From DAMCZI01 sp032095175 (lineage in GTDB: Bacteria > Bacillota > Clostridia > Clostridiales > Caloramatoraceae): 64,000 bases of DNA. Shown here piece by piece: positions 42,779 to 53,028 of the stretch. Made by a program: the position numbers and the translations under genes. Position 1 is the stretch's first letter. Every line of letters begins with the position of its first letter. The DNA is taken from assembly GCA_032095175.1 (NCBI GenBank), contig DAMCZI010000014.1, forward strand, positions 47,326 to 111,325, in the 5' to 3' direction. The notes below the pieces were generated by a model. That model did no database searches. It had not been told where the DNA came from and was given only the letters and a program-made list of their open reading frames with translations.

Positions 42779-45220
42779 ATGAAGTATTCTCAGAAGACAG
42801 ATCAAAAATGGCAAAAGAAATGGGCTGATACTAGCTTATACAAATTTGATGAAAATAGTCTTGATAAGAAGCTTTATTTGCTTGAAATGTTTTCATACCC
42901 ATCTGGTAGTAACCTGCATATAGGGCATTGGTGGAATTACAGTCTCCCTGACAGTTGGTCCAGAATGAAGCGTATGCAGGGGTTTAACATTTTTCATCCA
43001 GTAGGATTTGATGCTTTCGGACTACCTGCTGAAAATTATGCCATCAAAACAGGTGTGCATCCCATGGATTCGACCAATAAAAATATTAAGACAATGGAAC
43101 AGCAATTTCATACCCTAGGCTCAACCTATGATTGGGACTATGAAGTGAAAACCTGTGTTCCAGAATACTACAAATGGACACAATGGCTGTTTTTAAAACT
43201 TTATGAAAAGAACCTTGCCTATCGGAAAGAAGCACCGGTAAACTGGTGTCCTGAATGTAAAACGGTCCCTGCAAATGAACAGGCAGCAGGTGGAGTCTGT
43301 GAACGATGTGGTTCTCAGGTTCTTCATAAAAATATGACACAGTGGTTCTTTAAAATCACTGCTTATGCAGAAGAATTACTTGAAGGACTGAAAAATCTAG
43401 ATTGGCCAGAGAAAACAAAAAAGATACAGGAAAACTGGATTGGGAAAAGTGAAGGAGTAAGATTCAGTTTTACTGTTGTAAATAGTAATAGAAAAATAGA
43501 TGTTTTTACAACTAGAATTGATACAATTATGGGCGTTTCCTATATTGTTCTCGCTCCTGAGCATCCCATAATCGATGAAATAACAACAGCCGGATACAGG
43601 AAAGCTGTTGATAAATACAAGGAGTTTGCTGCAAAGCAGACAGAAATCGAACGCCTTTCCACAGTTAAAGAAAAATCAGGTGTTTTTACTGGCAGTTATG
43701 TCTATCATCCCTTTACAGGAGAAAAAATCCCTATATGGATTTCAGATTATGTAATCGCAAGCTATGGCACTGGTGCTGTTATGGCAGTCCCAGCCCATGA
43801 CGAACGAGATTATATTTTTGCCCATAAATTTTCACTGCCAATCATACAGGTAATTCAGCAAAAGGAAGCTAGCTTCTCTGAGCTTCCATTGATAGATGAT
43901 GGAATCCTAATCAATAGTGGGGAATTTAACGGGCTTACTTCAATAGATGCACGAATAAAAATCGCATCCAAGCTGGAAGCAATGGGACTTGGAGTTATTA
44001 TTAGTAATTATCGCTTGCGCGACTGGCTGGTATCAAGACAGCGATATTGGGGTGCACCTATTCCAATAGTCTACTGTGAACATTGCGGTATTGTGCCAGT
44101 TCCAGAGAGCGATTTACCAGTAATGCTTCCTTATAATGTAGAGTTTAAGCCAACAGGAGAATCCCCTCTTGCTTCATACAGTGAGTTCGTTCACACAACA
44201 TGCCCAAGGTGTGGAAGCGTTGCGAAAAGAGAAACTGATACCCTTGACACATTTGTATGTTCTTCATGGTATTATCTACGTTTTTTTGATAGTAATAATT
44301 TGAATGAACCATTTGATTTCAAGAGGGTAAACCAGATAATGCCAGTTGATAAATACGTTGGTGGAGTTGAACATGCTGCTATGCATTTACTTTATGCTCG
44401 CTTTATCACAAAGGCTCTGCATGATATGGGCTATCTTAATTTCAATGAGCCTTTTAAATCCCTTGTCCATCAAGGTACAATTCTTGCTTCGGACGGCCAA
44501 AAAATGAGCAAATCAAAAGGCAACGCAATATCACCTGATAATTATGTTTCTGCTTACGGTTCAGATGTGTTCCGAATGTATCTGGCTTTCGGATTCTCTT
44601 ACACCGATGGAGGCCCATGGAGTGATGAAGGCTTAAAAGCAGTTGCCCGATTTGTTTCAAAAATTGAGCGTATTATAGACTCCTTTATTAAATTTAGCAA
44701 AGTAGATAAAAGCAGCTGCACTTTCAATACAGATGATAATCTGGACTATGCCCGTCATTATGCAATTAAGCAGGTTACAGATGATATTGAATCTTTTAAA
44801 TTTAATACAGCAATTGCCCGTATTATGGAGTTTGCTAATGCACTTACAAATTATCAACAAAGTCATAATAGATACACAACTTTTGAGAGTGATGTTGTTT
44901 CTGATTTACTCACAATTATGTCACCATTTGCACCTCATTTTTGTGAAGAAATGTGGGAGGTATTGGGACACGAGTACTCTATATTCAATCAAAAATGGCC
45001 ATCATATGATGAAAAAATACTTGCAAAAAATACCGTAGAAATGGCTGTACAGGTAAACGGAAAAGTTCGTGGTTGTATTTTTATAAGTGCGCATACTGAT
45101 GAAGAGAAAATAAAAAAGACAGCACTTGATAATGAAAAAATAAATGCTTATATTCAGAACCGCCAAATTAGAAAGATTATTATTATAAAGAATCGTATCA
45201 TAAACATTGTATGTGACTAA
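42779..45220 (+). CDS. leuS: Leucyl-tRNA synthetase
   Basis: 813 residues from the ATG at 42779 behind AAGGAGTGATC. The class I motif LHIGHWWNY (HIGH, about residue 46) is in place and KMSKSKGNAI near 574 is the KMSKS loop. A zinc-like cluster (CPECKTVPANEQ, CERCGSQV) and an inserted CP1 editing domain (about 220-410, TRIDTIMGVSYIVLAPEHP, GTGAVMAVPAHDERD) are present. All expected domains are there, so the enzyme should charge and proofread Leu-tRNA. It is the only plus-strand gene in a long minus-strand run; whether it is the sole leuS or a second copy cannot be told. Confidence 0.95.
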   Translation: MKYSQKTDQKWQKKWADTSLYKFDENSLDKKLYLLEMFSYPSGSNLHIGHWWNYSLPDSWSRMKRMQGFNIFHPVGFDAFGLPAENYAIKTGVHPMDSTNKNIKTMEQQFHTLGSTYDWDYEVKTCVPEYYKWTQWLFLKLYEKNLAYRKEAPVNWCPECKTVPANEQAAGGVCERCGSQVLHKNMTQWFFKITAYAEELLEGLKNLDWPEKTKKIQENWIGKSEGVRFSFTVVNSNRKIDVFTTRIDTIMGVSYIVLAPEHPIIDEITTAGYRKAVDKYKEFAAKQTEIERLSTVKEKSGVFTGSYVYHPFTGEKIPIWISDYVIASYGTGAVMAVPAHDERDYIFAHKFSLPIIQVIQQKEASFSELPLIDDGILINSGEFNGLTSIDARIKIASKLEAMGLGVIISNYRLRDWLVSRQRYWGAPIPIVYCEHCGIVPVPESDLPVMLPYNVEFKPTGESPLASYSEFVHTTCPRCGSVAKRETDTLDTFVCSSWYYLRFFDSNNLNEPFDFKRVNQIMPVDKYVGGVEHAAMHLLYARFITKALHDMGYLNFNEPFKSLVHQGTILASDGQKMSKSKGNAISPDNYVSAYGSDVFRMYLAFGFSYTDGGPWSDEGLKAVARFVSKIERIIDSFIKFSKVDKSSCTFNTDDNLDYARHYAIKQVTDDIESFKFNTAIARIMEFANALTNYQQSHNRYTTFESDVVSDLLTIMSPFAPHFCEEMWEVLGHEYSIFNQKWPSYDEKILAKNTVEMAVQVNGKVRGCIFISAHTDEEKIKKTALDNEKINAYIQNRQIRKIIIIKNRIINIVCD

Positions 45221-45247
45221 AATATTGCTTGGTTGATTTCAAATGCT

Positions 45248-45335
45248 AGGGAGCTGTTGCACTAACGAAAATAGCTTTCAAAAGTGCTAGGCACATGGTA
45301 CTTAAGGCGATAATATTCCTTAGTGCAGCAGCCCC
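45248..45335 (+). terminator. Long inverted repeat after leuS
   Basis: GGGAGCTGTTGCACTAA and TTAGTGCAGCAGCCCC form a long imperfect stem 30 bp past the leuS stop, with about 50 bases between. T-richness after it is weak, so this may be a terminator or a folded repeat element. Confidence 0.6.
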
Positions 45336-45561
45336 GTTTATTCTTATTACTTATGTTTTTTAAATTTAACAGAATAATTCTATAACGCTTATAAGTCAAG
45401 CACTATATTTTCAACTCTTCTTGGGTTGTTGTTTTTCCAATTCTTATTTTAAAAAATCCAATTTTAATATCTATCAATTATTCTATAGCATTACTAGTAA
45501 AATACATCTATATCCATATTCCATAAACAATATACATATACAAAATTTATAGTTCCGTCCC

Positions 45562-47424
45562 TTATTGATAATATTGAGCCTGCGCATTCCATAATTCAAA
45601 GTATTTCCCTTCTACATCCTTTAGTAGTTCCTCATGATCTCCAAATTGTACAATTTCTCCATTATTAAATACAACAATATTATCACAAAATCTACAAGAT
45701 GAAAGTCTATGCGAAATAAATACAGCTGCTTTATCCCCAATTATTTCGTTAAATTTCGAGTATATTTCAAATTCAGCAACAGGATCAAGTGCTGCTGTTG
45801 GTTCATCAAATATTATTATAGGAGCATCCTTATAAAATGCACGTGCAATTGCTAATTTTTGTTCTTCACCACCTGAAATATCCATTCCATCCAGTTCAAC
45901 GTACTTATAGATATATTGTCTTATATTCAAAGGAAGCTTATGCACCTTATCGCCAATACCTGCTACCTCAAGGGAATGCCATACTTTCTCATCATCATAT
46001 ACTTTTGATGTTGCTACGTTTTCTCCTATTGGTAAAGCAAGGAGTTTAAAGTCCTGAAATACAACTGAAAATAGTTTTAAGTATGCATTATAATCATATT
46101 CTCTTATATTCTTCCCATTTAATGTAATATATCCTGTTTCTGGTTGATATAATCCACAAAGTAATTTAATCATTGTTGTTTTTCCTGATCCATTCATTCC
46201 TACAATCGCAATACGACTATTTGAGGATATCTTTATTGATAAATTTCTTATTGCATATTCTTCACAAGAAGGATATCTAAAACTAACATCATGAAATTCA
46301 AGCTCCCATCCACCATTGCATCTCTCCGGAATTTGATTACCCTCATGATGCTCAGAAGGTGTATCAAGAAACTCATAAAGGATTTTAAGATAGTTATTGT
46401 TACTTTTAATTTGCGAAAGTGAAATAGACAAATTCCCTATAGACGAAACAAGCCTAATTATAGACGCATAGCTTTTTGTAACACTTCCAAGGCTAATAGA
46501 TCCAGAAAGAGCTTTTAAACCCACAAAAATATATGTAAAACCGCCTATAAAAGCTGATATTACAACATTTGTACCAAAATATCTCTGGCAAAGGCTATAT
46601 CTTCCCTCTAGAATTTTCATCCAAGGTAGACGTCCTTTAGAATGCACTTCACCAATAATAAGTTTTCTCTGATCAAATATATGTATGTCTTTACCAGCTT
46701 GATCATCCTCCATATAATTAAAATGGTAATAGTCAAGATATCTGTTCGTTGCACAGTTTTGAAATAAATTAAATTCTTTCTTATTTTCCATTTTCGAATT
46801 TCTTACTGTTAATGCAATACATGCTATTATTACTATCATTAATAACAAGAAAAACAAAGTCGAATTAAGGATTCCACCCGAACCAATAGACGATGTTTGG
46901 GATTCCATAGTTGATCTTTGTATTATTACCAAAGCTATTATGACTGAAACCATATTATCAACAATCATTGTAATTAATTTTACTACAGAGCTAATTCCAC
47001 CGTTTACCATAAACATGGTTCCGATAATTTTTGCATGCAATTCTGTATACTTTGGATCCTCTAACTTTGAAAAATCCATTGTGAGTTCAGTATTATTAAG
47101 GTGATTTTTAATTTTCACATCAAACATAGCATTTAACACATTTATTCTTTTTGAAAATAGTTCAGCTATGATTGTCGTAATTAATGTACCACCCACAGCT
47201 ATGAATACATATATGATAAGTAATTTAAAGTCTCGTTTTCCAACTAGCTCGTCTATAATTAATGCTGACATATATATTGCAATATATGGGATAAGAGCAT
47301 TGATGAAGGCTCTTATAATACTTAATCCTAACATCCCTGGAGATAATTCATTAATAATTCCGCATGCACGTTTTATCATATGTAAATCTGTCATTAATTT
47401 TCTCTTTTCATTTTTCTTTGTCAT
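45562..47424 (-). CDS. ABC exporter half-transporter (partner of 47421-49256)
   Basis: 620 residues. Membrane domain with about six segments, ATPase with Walker A GMNGSGKTT near 408, unusual signature ISGGEEQK near 513, and IIIFDEPTAALD. The 4-bp overlap with the upstream gene indicates coupling. Signature forms ISGGEEQ/LSGGEMQ distinguish this pair from the two pairs at 5.8-13 kb. The substrate is unknown; such pairs are common near clostridial peptide or drug-response genes. Confidence 0.85.
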   Translation of the reverse strand: MTKKNEKRKLMTDLHMIKRACGIINELSPGMLGLSIIRAFINALIPYIAIYMSALIIDELVGKRDFKLLIIYVFIAVGGTLITTIIAELFSKRINVLNAMFDVKIKNHLNNTELTMDFSKLEDPKYTELHAKIIGTMFMVNGGISSVVKLITMIVDNMVSVIIALVIIQRSTMESQTSSIGSGGILNSTLFFLLLMIVIIACIALTVRNSKMENKKEFNLFQNCATNRYLDYYHFNYMEDDQAGKDIHIFDQRKLIIGEVHSKGRLPWMKILEGRYSLCQRYFGTNVVISAFIGGFTYIFVGLKALSGSISLGSVTKSYASIIRLVSSIGNLSISLSQIKSNNNYLKILYEFLDTPSEHHEGNQIPERCNGGWELEFHDVSFRYPSCEEYAIRNLSIKISSNSRIAIVGMNGSGKTTMIKLLCGLYQPETGYITLNGKNIREYDYNAYLKLFSVVFQDFKLLALPIGENVATSKVYDDEKVWHSLEVAGIGDKVHKLPLNIRQYIYKYVELDGMDISGGEEQKLAIARAFYKDAPIIIFDEPTAALDPVAEFEIYSKFNEIIGDKAAVFISHRLSSCRFCDNIVVFNNGEIVQFGDHEELLKDVEGKYFELWNAQAQYYQ

Positions 47425-49256
47425 ATTGCTTTCTCCTCACCACTATCTTTATAATATTGACTCTGAACATCAAAAATTTTCTTATATCTTCCGCCACATG
47501 CCATTAATTCATCATGAGTTCCCGTTTCAATAATTTTTCCGTTCTCAATAAAAATAATTCTGTCGCAAAACCGTGTTGAAGAAAGCCTATGTGATATGTA
47601 TATTGCAGTCTTGTTTTTTGTCAGTTCATTATATTTAAGATACATCTGATTTTCAGCTATGGGATCAAGTGCAGCAGTTGGTTCATCAAGAATAATCAAT
47701 GGAGCATCCTTGTAAAGCGCTCGTGCTAACATTAGTTTCTGCATTTCGCCTCCTGATAGATTAACACCATCACCAACAATGGAAGGAACCAAATTGGTTT
47801 CAAAACCATAAGGTAAACTCCTAATCTTTTCACTTAAATTTGCTTGTCCAATGCATTTTTTTAATTTTTTTCTGTCGATATCATTTTCAGACCTAAATGT
47901 AATATTTTGAGCAATACTCATTGGCAGCAGACATACATTTTGAAATGCCGCGGTGACAAGCGTGTAGTATTCATCTCTGTTAAATTTCTTAATATCTATT
48001 CCATTCATAAGAATACGCCCTGAAACAGGTTCCAAAAGTCCACAAACAAGCTTTATTAAGGTAGTTTTTCCCGCACCATTATTTCCTACAATAGCAAGTT
48101 TCTCACCTTTACTTATTTTAAGACTTATATTATCAAGGATAAGTTGATCGCTGCCTTCATAATGGAAACTAACATTTTCAAGAACAATTTCAACCGGTTC
48201 ATTAATCAATGGAAGTTTTTCACCTTCATCCCTTTTTAACTTATCTCTTGTATCAATCAAATAACGATAATCATCCACTTTGTAGTTTGCATTCGATAAA
48301 TTATTTATTCGTTCAACTATTTGCTGGAGCCATTGTCCAAATCCTGATATAGCTCCAAAATAAAGAGTAAAGTCTCCAATCGTCATATCTGTATGAAGCA
48401 TCCTCCATATGAGATATATATACCCGCCTCCATTTCTTATAAAAATCAAAAGTGCCTCAAATAGCCTTTGTACAAAATGCTTCGTTTCAACCTGTTTCTC
48501 TAATGTATTTTTTTCATTCATAAATGATTTTGCAGAACTATTTATCCAGCTTTTCATGTCATATATTCGTATATCTTTTGCAATAGAACAGTTATTAATA
48601 CTATCAAGTATATAATAAAGTTTATTATCAATTTTTGCCCTCTTATCCTTAATTCTATGCTCCCATTTCTGTATATATAAAGTGACTAATCCATCCATGG
48701 CATAACTTAAAAAAAGCAAAATTATAATAACAGGGTTAAGAATAGCAATGACCGCACAGTAAGAAACCAAACCTAGTATACTTTTTATAAGTTCAACAAG
48801 ATTGGGATAGAATGAAGCCATATTGACATTAACATTTCTATTTACTGCATTGTGCCCTTTTTCAATTTTGATTTTGCCTTCTGGAGATGTGGATATTGAA
48901 TAATCCATATCAAGAACCTTCCAATCCTTCTTAATATAAAAATGCATATTCAATATTCTAACTGCACTTTTAAATACCCCTTGCTCTGTATAATAACTAA
49001 TATACCCCAAAAACATTAATGCAATTGTTAACAAACCGATTCTAATAAGAAAAACATTGGCTGGAATTGATCGACCTATAGCATCTAATGCAACTTTTGG
49101 AAACCATATTCCCATTAATGATACTGCTAGATCTGAAAGAATCCTAATGAACGGAATTACAGCTGCTTTCTTTTCAAAAACCCATTGCTCATGAAGCATA
49201 AATTTTAGATTATCAAAAAATCCATGAGTAATCTTTTCTTTTTCACCTTTTATCAT
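47421..49256 (-). CDS. ABC exporter half-transporter, first gene of third pair
   Basis: 611 residues, RBS AAGGAG. Six membrane segments, Walker A GNNGAGKTT near 389, signature LSGGEMQK near 498, LIILDEPTAALD. Start MIKGEKEKITHGFFDNLKFM. Together with 45562-47424 it should form a heterodimeric exporter. An AT-rich 1-kb region without genes lies upstream. Confidence 0.85.
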   Translation of the reverse strand: MIKGEKEKITHGFFDNLKFMLHEQWVFEKKAAVIPFIRILSDLAVSLMGIWFPKVALDAIGRSIPANVFLIRIGLLTIALMFLGYISYYTEQGVFKSAVRILNMHFYIKKDWKVLDMDYSISTSPEGKIKIEKGHNAVNRNVNVNMASFYPNLVELIKSILGLVSYCAVIAILNPVIIILLFLSYAMDGLVTLYIQKWEHRIKDKRAKIDNKLYYILDSINNCSIAKDIRIYDMKSWINSSAKSFMNEKNTLEKQVETKHFVQRLFEALLIFIRNGGGYIYLIWRMLHTDMTIGDFTLYFGAISGFGQWLQQIVERINNLSNANYKVDDYRYLIDTRDKLKRDEGEKLPLINEPVEIVLENVSFHYEGSDQLILDNISLKISKGEKLAIVGNNGAGKTTLIKLVCGLLEPVSGRILMNGIDIKKFNRDEYYTLVTAAFQNVCLLPMSIAQNITFRSENDIDRKKLKKCIGQANLSEKIRSLPYGFETNLVPSIVGDGVNLSGGEMQKLMLARALYKDAPLIILDEPTAALDPIAENQMYLKYNELTKNKTAIYISHRLSSTRFCDRIIFIENGKIIETGTHDELMACGGRYKKIFDVQSQYYKDSGEEKAI

Positions 49257-50264
49257 TTATAATCTCCTTTATAATTAATCTTTTATTAAGACATTATTTT
49301 GAAGTCAAAATAATAAACGTCCTCTTATTGTCATAAATTGAAGGACCTTATAAGAAAAATATATTATCTTTAGACTTATCAATCCTTATTGAATACACTT
49401 CTACCATTTATTCATTAGACCTAAAATGCTTAATAATTGATTTAGGGAATCTTTCCTTCTTCTACTAAGATTACTTTGTTCGACATTGTACCTATCGAGG
49501 GATGAAAAAAACGCTTATATCGCATTTATGATTTGTGAAACAAAAAGATAAAATCTTCACGTTACCCTTCTTATATCTTCCAATGATATTACAAAGGGAA
49601 ATTCATACAAAATATAGTTACAGAGCTTATACATTCTGAAACATGAAATAGAGCAAAAAAGAATATTATGTGTTATCTATTTTTTATAACTATAATCGAC
49701 TCTCATATTCAAATACAGCCATGTGAATAAAGTAGAAATTTTTATTCTATCTATGCAAATATTTTGCAGATTCAATGATTAAATATCAGAATTAGAAGTT
49801 AAATATAATTAAGATTTGAGTAACTGATATTAGTAGTAAATGTTTTAATCTCGGAGATAAATGCATAAACTTTGTAGATAAAACATTTTTTATAGTTGCA
49901 TATTTTGGGTCAACCACTATATAGTGCCATGTATGTTTCCATATGTCAACATATGTAGAAGCTGAAACATTATCTTATTACCATTTCCCATTAAATTAAA
50001 AAGCCAAAACTCCCAATATCTTGCTTTTTTGTATGATATCTAAATTTTTCATTTTTTTATGCAACCTTTTTATCTTCTCAGTGCATTATAGTAACAGATG
50101 CCTTTTCATCAAAACCCTGCTATAGCCTAATACTACATTATAGACAATTTCTTTCAAGCTACCAAAGAAAATAATAGTTTTCTCTGCTTGGGTATAATCA
50201 ATACTTCTTACATATCCAATTGATTTTTTTAGAATTCTAGTTTTTCACTGTCTTATCAACCCAA
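49257..50264. other. Gene-poor 1-kb region with a decayed reading frame
   Basis: No gene of normal size is visible. On the minus strand 50086-50220 there is an open stretch of about 44 codons (SIDYTQAEKTIIFFGSLKEI, VYNVVLGYSRVL) with protein-like composition, possibly a scrap of a transposase or other gene. TTGACT at about 49296-49301 (minus strand) might be the -35 of the ABC pair. The remainder looks noncoding. Confidence 0.4.
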
Positions 50265-50296
50265 GAAAAAAATTACTGTCATACTAGACAGTAATT
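50265..50296 (-). terminator. Terminator of the VOC gene
   Basis: Minus strand: ATTACTGTC / GACAGTAAT stem, loop TAGTAT, then TTTTTTC. It lies 30 bp after the stop of 50324-50698. Confidence 0.85.
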
Positions 50297-50323
50297 GTAA
50301 ATATTGTATTTATTTAATATCAA

Positions 50324-50698
50324 TTAATTCTTTTTTATCATACTAACAAAATTAACAATATTACCATCTGGATCTCTATACCAGCAGGACCTAGTCCCCC
50401 ATGGATGTGTTGTTGGCAGTATAACAAATTCTACACCTAATGCCTTGAGTCTTTCATATTCAGAATCAACATCCTCCACTTTAAAGTTCACTGTAAAGCC
50501 ACCATATCCTACTCCATCCATAGAACTAGGAGCCATACCTTCCATACCCTCTATAGAAAATATTGCAATATTTCCTCCTTCAGTTTTCAATTCTGCATGG
50601 ACATTATCGCCTTCTGCTTCAACACATAGTACCTTTGTATAAAATTTCGTTAATGCAGAAACATTACTTGTAATAAGACATATTCCTATAAACTCCAT
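50324..50698 (-). CDS. VOC-family (glyoxalase/bleomycin-resistance fold) protein
   Basis: 124 residues. FIGICLITSNVSALTKFYTKVL opens the first beta-alpha-beta-beta-beta module and YGGFTVNFKVEDVDSEYERL the second. TTHPWGTRSCWYRDPDGNIVNF is the signature C-terminal block with the metal-ligand Glu/Asp region. Members are dioxygenases, glyoxalases or drug-binding proteins; this one cannot be assigned. RBS GGGGGG. Confidence 0.82.
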   Translation of the reverse strand: MEFIGICLITSNVSALTKFYTKVLCVEAEGDNVHAELKTEGGNIAIFSIEGMEGMAPSSMDGVGYGGFTVNFKVEDVDSEYERLKALGVEFVILPTTHPWGTRSCWYRDPDGNIVNFVSMIKKN

Positions 50699-50860
50699 TG
50701 CAGCTTCCCCCCTTAACTACACAATTTTAACTTTATTTTATAACTATATGCTATTCAGTTAGGAAACACGAACCATATAATTATTAAACCAAATATAGCA
50801 GCTATTCTATTTATAAAAAGATAAACTGCGCTTGGTTCCACATTTTATATTTCCACCCCT

Positions 50861-50886
50861 TTGTTGTTCAACAATATAAGAATATT
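50861..50886. repeat. Recurring intergenic palindrome, site 4
   Basis: TTGTTGTTCAACAATATAAG, followed by AATATT, between the VOC gene and the phosphotransferase gene. It contains the perfect 11-bp palindrome TTGTTCAACAA. Confidence 0.65.
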
Positions 50887-50922
50887 GCGATTCAACCCGC
50901 TTGGATTTTTATGCTAAGTTTT

Positions 50923-51858
50923 TTAATTATCTCTCAATGTATAATCGAACCACTTAGGAATAGTCACGTTAAAATTATCATAATCAGCTAATACCATTTC
51001 AGCACGTTTTATCATTCCATCTACATCATCTTTACCGAATGGAATTGCCCAAACTATTGAAAATAATATTACATCTGCTACATACAATGATAAAATATCA
51101 AAAAAATCCTTTGGAATATCATTTTCATAATATCCATTAATTTGACCAGTTGCAAATGGTATGCTAAGTTCTCTACTGAATAGTACCATTTTATAAAATT
51201 CTTCAACTGTGTCACCATAATCCCAACGATTAAAATCAATTACACCTAAAGTGTTATTAGGAGTAATTATAAGATTACCTATGTGAAAATCGCCATGCTG
51301 GTATTTCTGAGAACGATTTTTTAATAAATGCAAATTTTTATTGATATGTTTTATAGCAAATTCATCATTTAAAACTTTAATTCCACATTCTTCATATCTA
51401 ATAAGGTGTTTACTGATTTTTTCAATCATCCTTTCTTCCCAATCTTCTTGTCCAATAGGTGCTGGAATAGTATGCATTTTTCTAAGTATCTTTCCTGCTT
51501 CAACTCCTAATTTATACTGTTCTTTATAAGAAAATTTTTTTATAACTTCATTTACTGATTGACCATCTATCCAAGATAAAAGAGAATATACATATTTTCC
51601 ATCACCACATATCCCAAAGTCAATTGGCTTTGACATGTTTATCCCTAACTTATATACTTCCTTCATGCTCTCAAATTCTTTTTTCTTAGTATCATAAACA
51701 TTAAAATCAGAAATACGAAGTAAAAACTTTTCATTTATAATATTCTCTATATAATATTTTTTGTCTGTAGACCAACCCTTATTAATTTTTTCAATAGTAA
51801 CCCACTCAGAGTATGATGGTATATCCTTAAAAATGCTATCAATTAAGTTGTTATCCAT
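50923..51858 (-). CDS. Aminoglycoside-phosphotransferase (APH)-family kinase
   Basis: 311 residues. The kinase-like catalytic loop is YQHGDFHIGNLI (about 187-198), with the metal-binding LGVIDFNRWD at about 208. A nucleotide-binding N-lobe (KKYYIENIINEKFLLRISD) precedes it. It could phosphorylate an antibiotic or a metabolite such as choline or homoserine. RBS AAAGGAGAAAG. Confidence 0.82.
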   Translation of the reverse strand: MDNNLIDSIFKDIPSYSEWVTIEKINKGWSTDKKYYIENIINEKFLLRISDFNVYDTKKKEFESMKEVYKLGINMSKPIDFGICGDGKYVYSLLSWIDGQSVNEVIKKFSYKEQYKLGVEAGKILRKMHTIPAPIGQEDWEERMIEKISKHLIRYEECGIKVLNDEFAIKHINKNLHLLKNRSQKYQHGDFHIGNLIITPNNTLGVIDFNRWDYGDTVEEFYKMVLFSRELSIPFATGQINGYYENDIPKDFFDILSLYVADVILFSIVWAIPFGKDDVDGMIKRAEMVLADYDNFNVTIPKWFDYTLRDN

Positions 51859-51960
51859 TTAGCTTTCTCCTTTATATCCAAAATAAATTTGAAACACATT
51901 TCTGTTAATCTGAATATAAGATCAATATTACATAATATAAGTAATGAGAACTTTTATTCA

Positions 51961-52404
51961 TTACTTATCTTTTCTTATTTCTTTATAAAAATTTAGAATA
52001 AGATTTGCAGGAAATAAACGCTGCCTAAACAAGATAATCATTGATAAAGCAGCTTCAACTACCCCAATAATAAAAAAAATAACATGCAAGCTGACAACTG
52101 TATTAAGCATTATACATTGGACAATAATCCAAATAACTAAAGCCCAACTAAAAACACTGCTTATATATCCTTGAAATCTTGACTTAAAAGGAATCATTAT
52201 AGCACTAAAAACATTTCCGAGTCCAATTACTGTAAATAGGATAATACCAGGTATAAGATAATTACTAAAAGGTGAATTTTTTAAAGCATCAGTCGGCATT
52301 CCTCCTGGGCATTGAGGATTTAAAATAGCCATCATCCCTCCGCCCATTGCTCCTAAACCTACAAATGCATGTAAAGTGAATAATAATCGGTATACTTTCT
52401 TCAT
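51961..52404 (-). CDS. Four-helix membrane protein, unknown
   Basis: 147 residues from the ATG at 52404 behind GGGGGAA. Four hydrophobic segments (LLFTLHAFVGLGAMGGGMMA, YLIPGIILFTVIGLGNVFSA, WALVIWIIVQCIML, VIFFIIGVVEAALSMIILF). Met/Gly-rich first loop (NPQCPGGMP). It resembles small uncharacterised membrane proteins of Firmicutes. Confidence 0.65.
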   Translation of the reverse strand: MKKVYRLLFTLHAFVGLGAMGGGMMAILNPQCPGGMPTDALKNSPFSNYLIPGIILFTVIGLGNVFSAIMIPFKSRFQGYISSVFSWALVIWIIVQCIMLNTVVSLHVIFFIIGVVEAALSMIILFRQRLFPANLILNFYKEIRKDK

Positions 52405-52448
52405 TTTTATTCCCCCAAATAAGGTTTTTATAAACAATCTCTGCGTTT

Positions 52449-52476
52449 TACTGTTGTTTAATAGTATAAGATAATT
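52449..52476. repeat. Recurring intergenic palindrome, site 5
   Basis: TACTGTTGTTTAATAGTATA, followed by AGATAA, about 45 bp upstream of the 52404 start. Degenerate version of the common motif. Confidence 0.45.
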
Positions 52477-52499
52477 GTAAACTTGAGACCGAAATCATA

Positions 52500-52961
52500 T
52501 TATGCATTGTTCTTCAAATTAAACTCCATAATTATTTCATCTTCATCTACTTCACCTGTATGGCAGAATCCCATGTTAAGGTATAAATTACATGCGACTT
52601 CATCACCTTCTATATAGCAAAGAATTATTGAATCATATTTCTTTTCATTCTTTATCATAGAAAGCCAGAGTTGCAAAGCAGTCTTTCCATAACCCTTTCC
52701 TTGATATTGTTCTGCAATCATGAACTCGTTGAGTACACATGACAATTTATCATTCTCCTTATAATCATATTGCATTAATATTCCTATAGGCTCGTCCCCA
52801 TTATAAATAGCATGTACACGACTATTATAGTCTCTATATGCAAATGCTCTTGCAAGTATTACCACATTGGAAGCAACAAAATTTTTCTGTTCATCTTTAA
52901 CCTTTAATGCATTAAAAATACGCCAGTTTTCAGGAGTAATAGTACTAAAATAAACACTCAT
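52500..52961 (-). CDS. GNAT acetyltransferase (diamine-acetyltransferase-like)
   Basis: 153 residues from the ATG at 52961 behind GGAGG. ITPENWRIFNALKVKDEQKNFVAS at the start and EYQGKGYGKTALQLWL-type loop (AEQYQGKGYGKTALQ) place it in the same subfamily as the two duplicated GNAT genes at 26.7 and 37.8 kb, but as a distant paralog. The subfamily includes spermine/spermidine acetyltransferases. Confidence 0.82.
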   Translation of the reverse strand: MSVYFSTITPENWRIFNALKVKDEQKNFVASNVVILARAFAYRDYNSRVHAIYNGDEPIGILMQYDYKENDKLSCVLNEFMIAEQYQGKGYGKTALQLWLSMIKNEKKYDSIILCYIEGDEVACNLYLNMGFCHTGEVDEDEIIMEFNLKNNA

Positions 52962-52986
52962 AATTAGCCTCCAAAATATAAATTTA

Positions 52987-53010
52987 CTACCATTGTTCAA
53001 CAATATAAAA
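52987..53010. repeat. Recurring intergenic palindrome, site 6
   Basis: TACCATTGTTCAACAATATA, followed by AAAA, 26 bp upstream of the GNAT start at 52961. Confidence 0.6.
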
Positions 53011-53028
53011 AATGCATATTAATATCTA

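Noticed and set aside
5782..49256. Calling the ABC pairs lantibiotic or bacteriocin exporters
   Set aside because: No peptidase C39 domain, precursor peptide, modification enzyme or immunity gene was found beside any of the three pairs.
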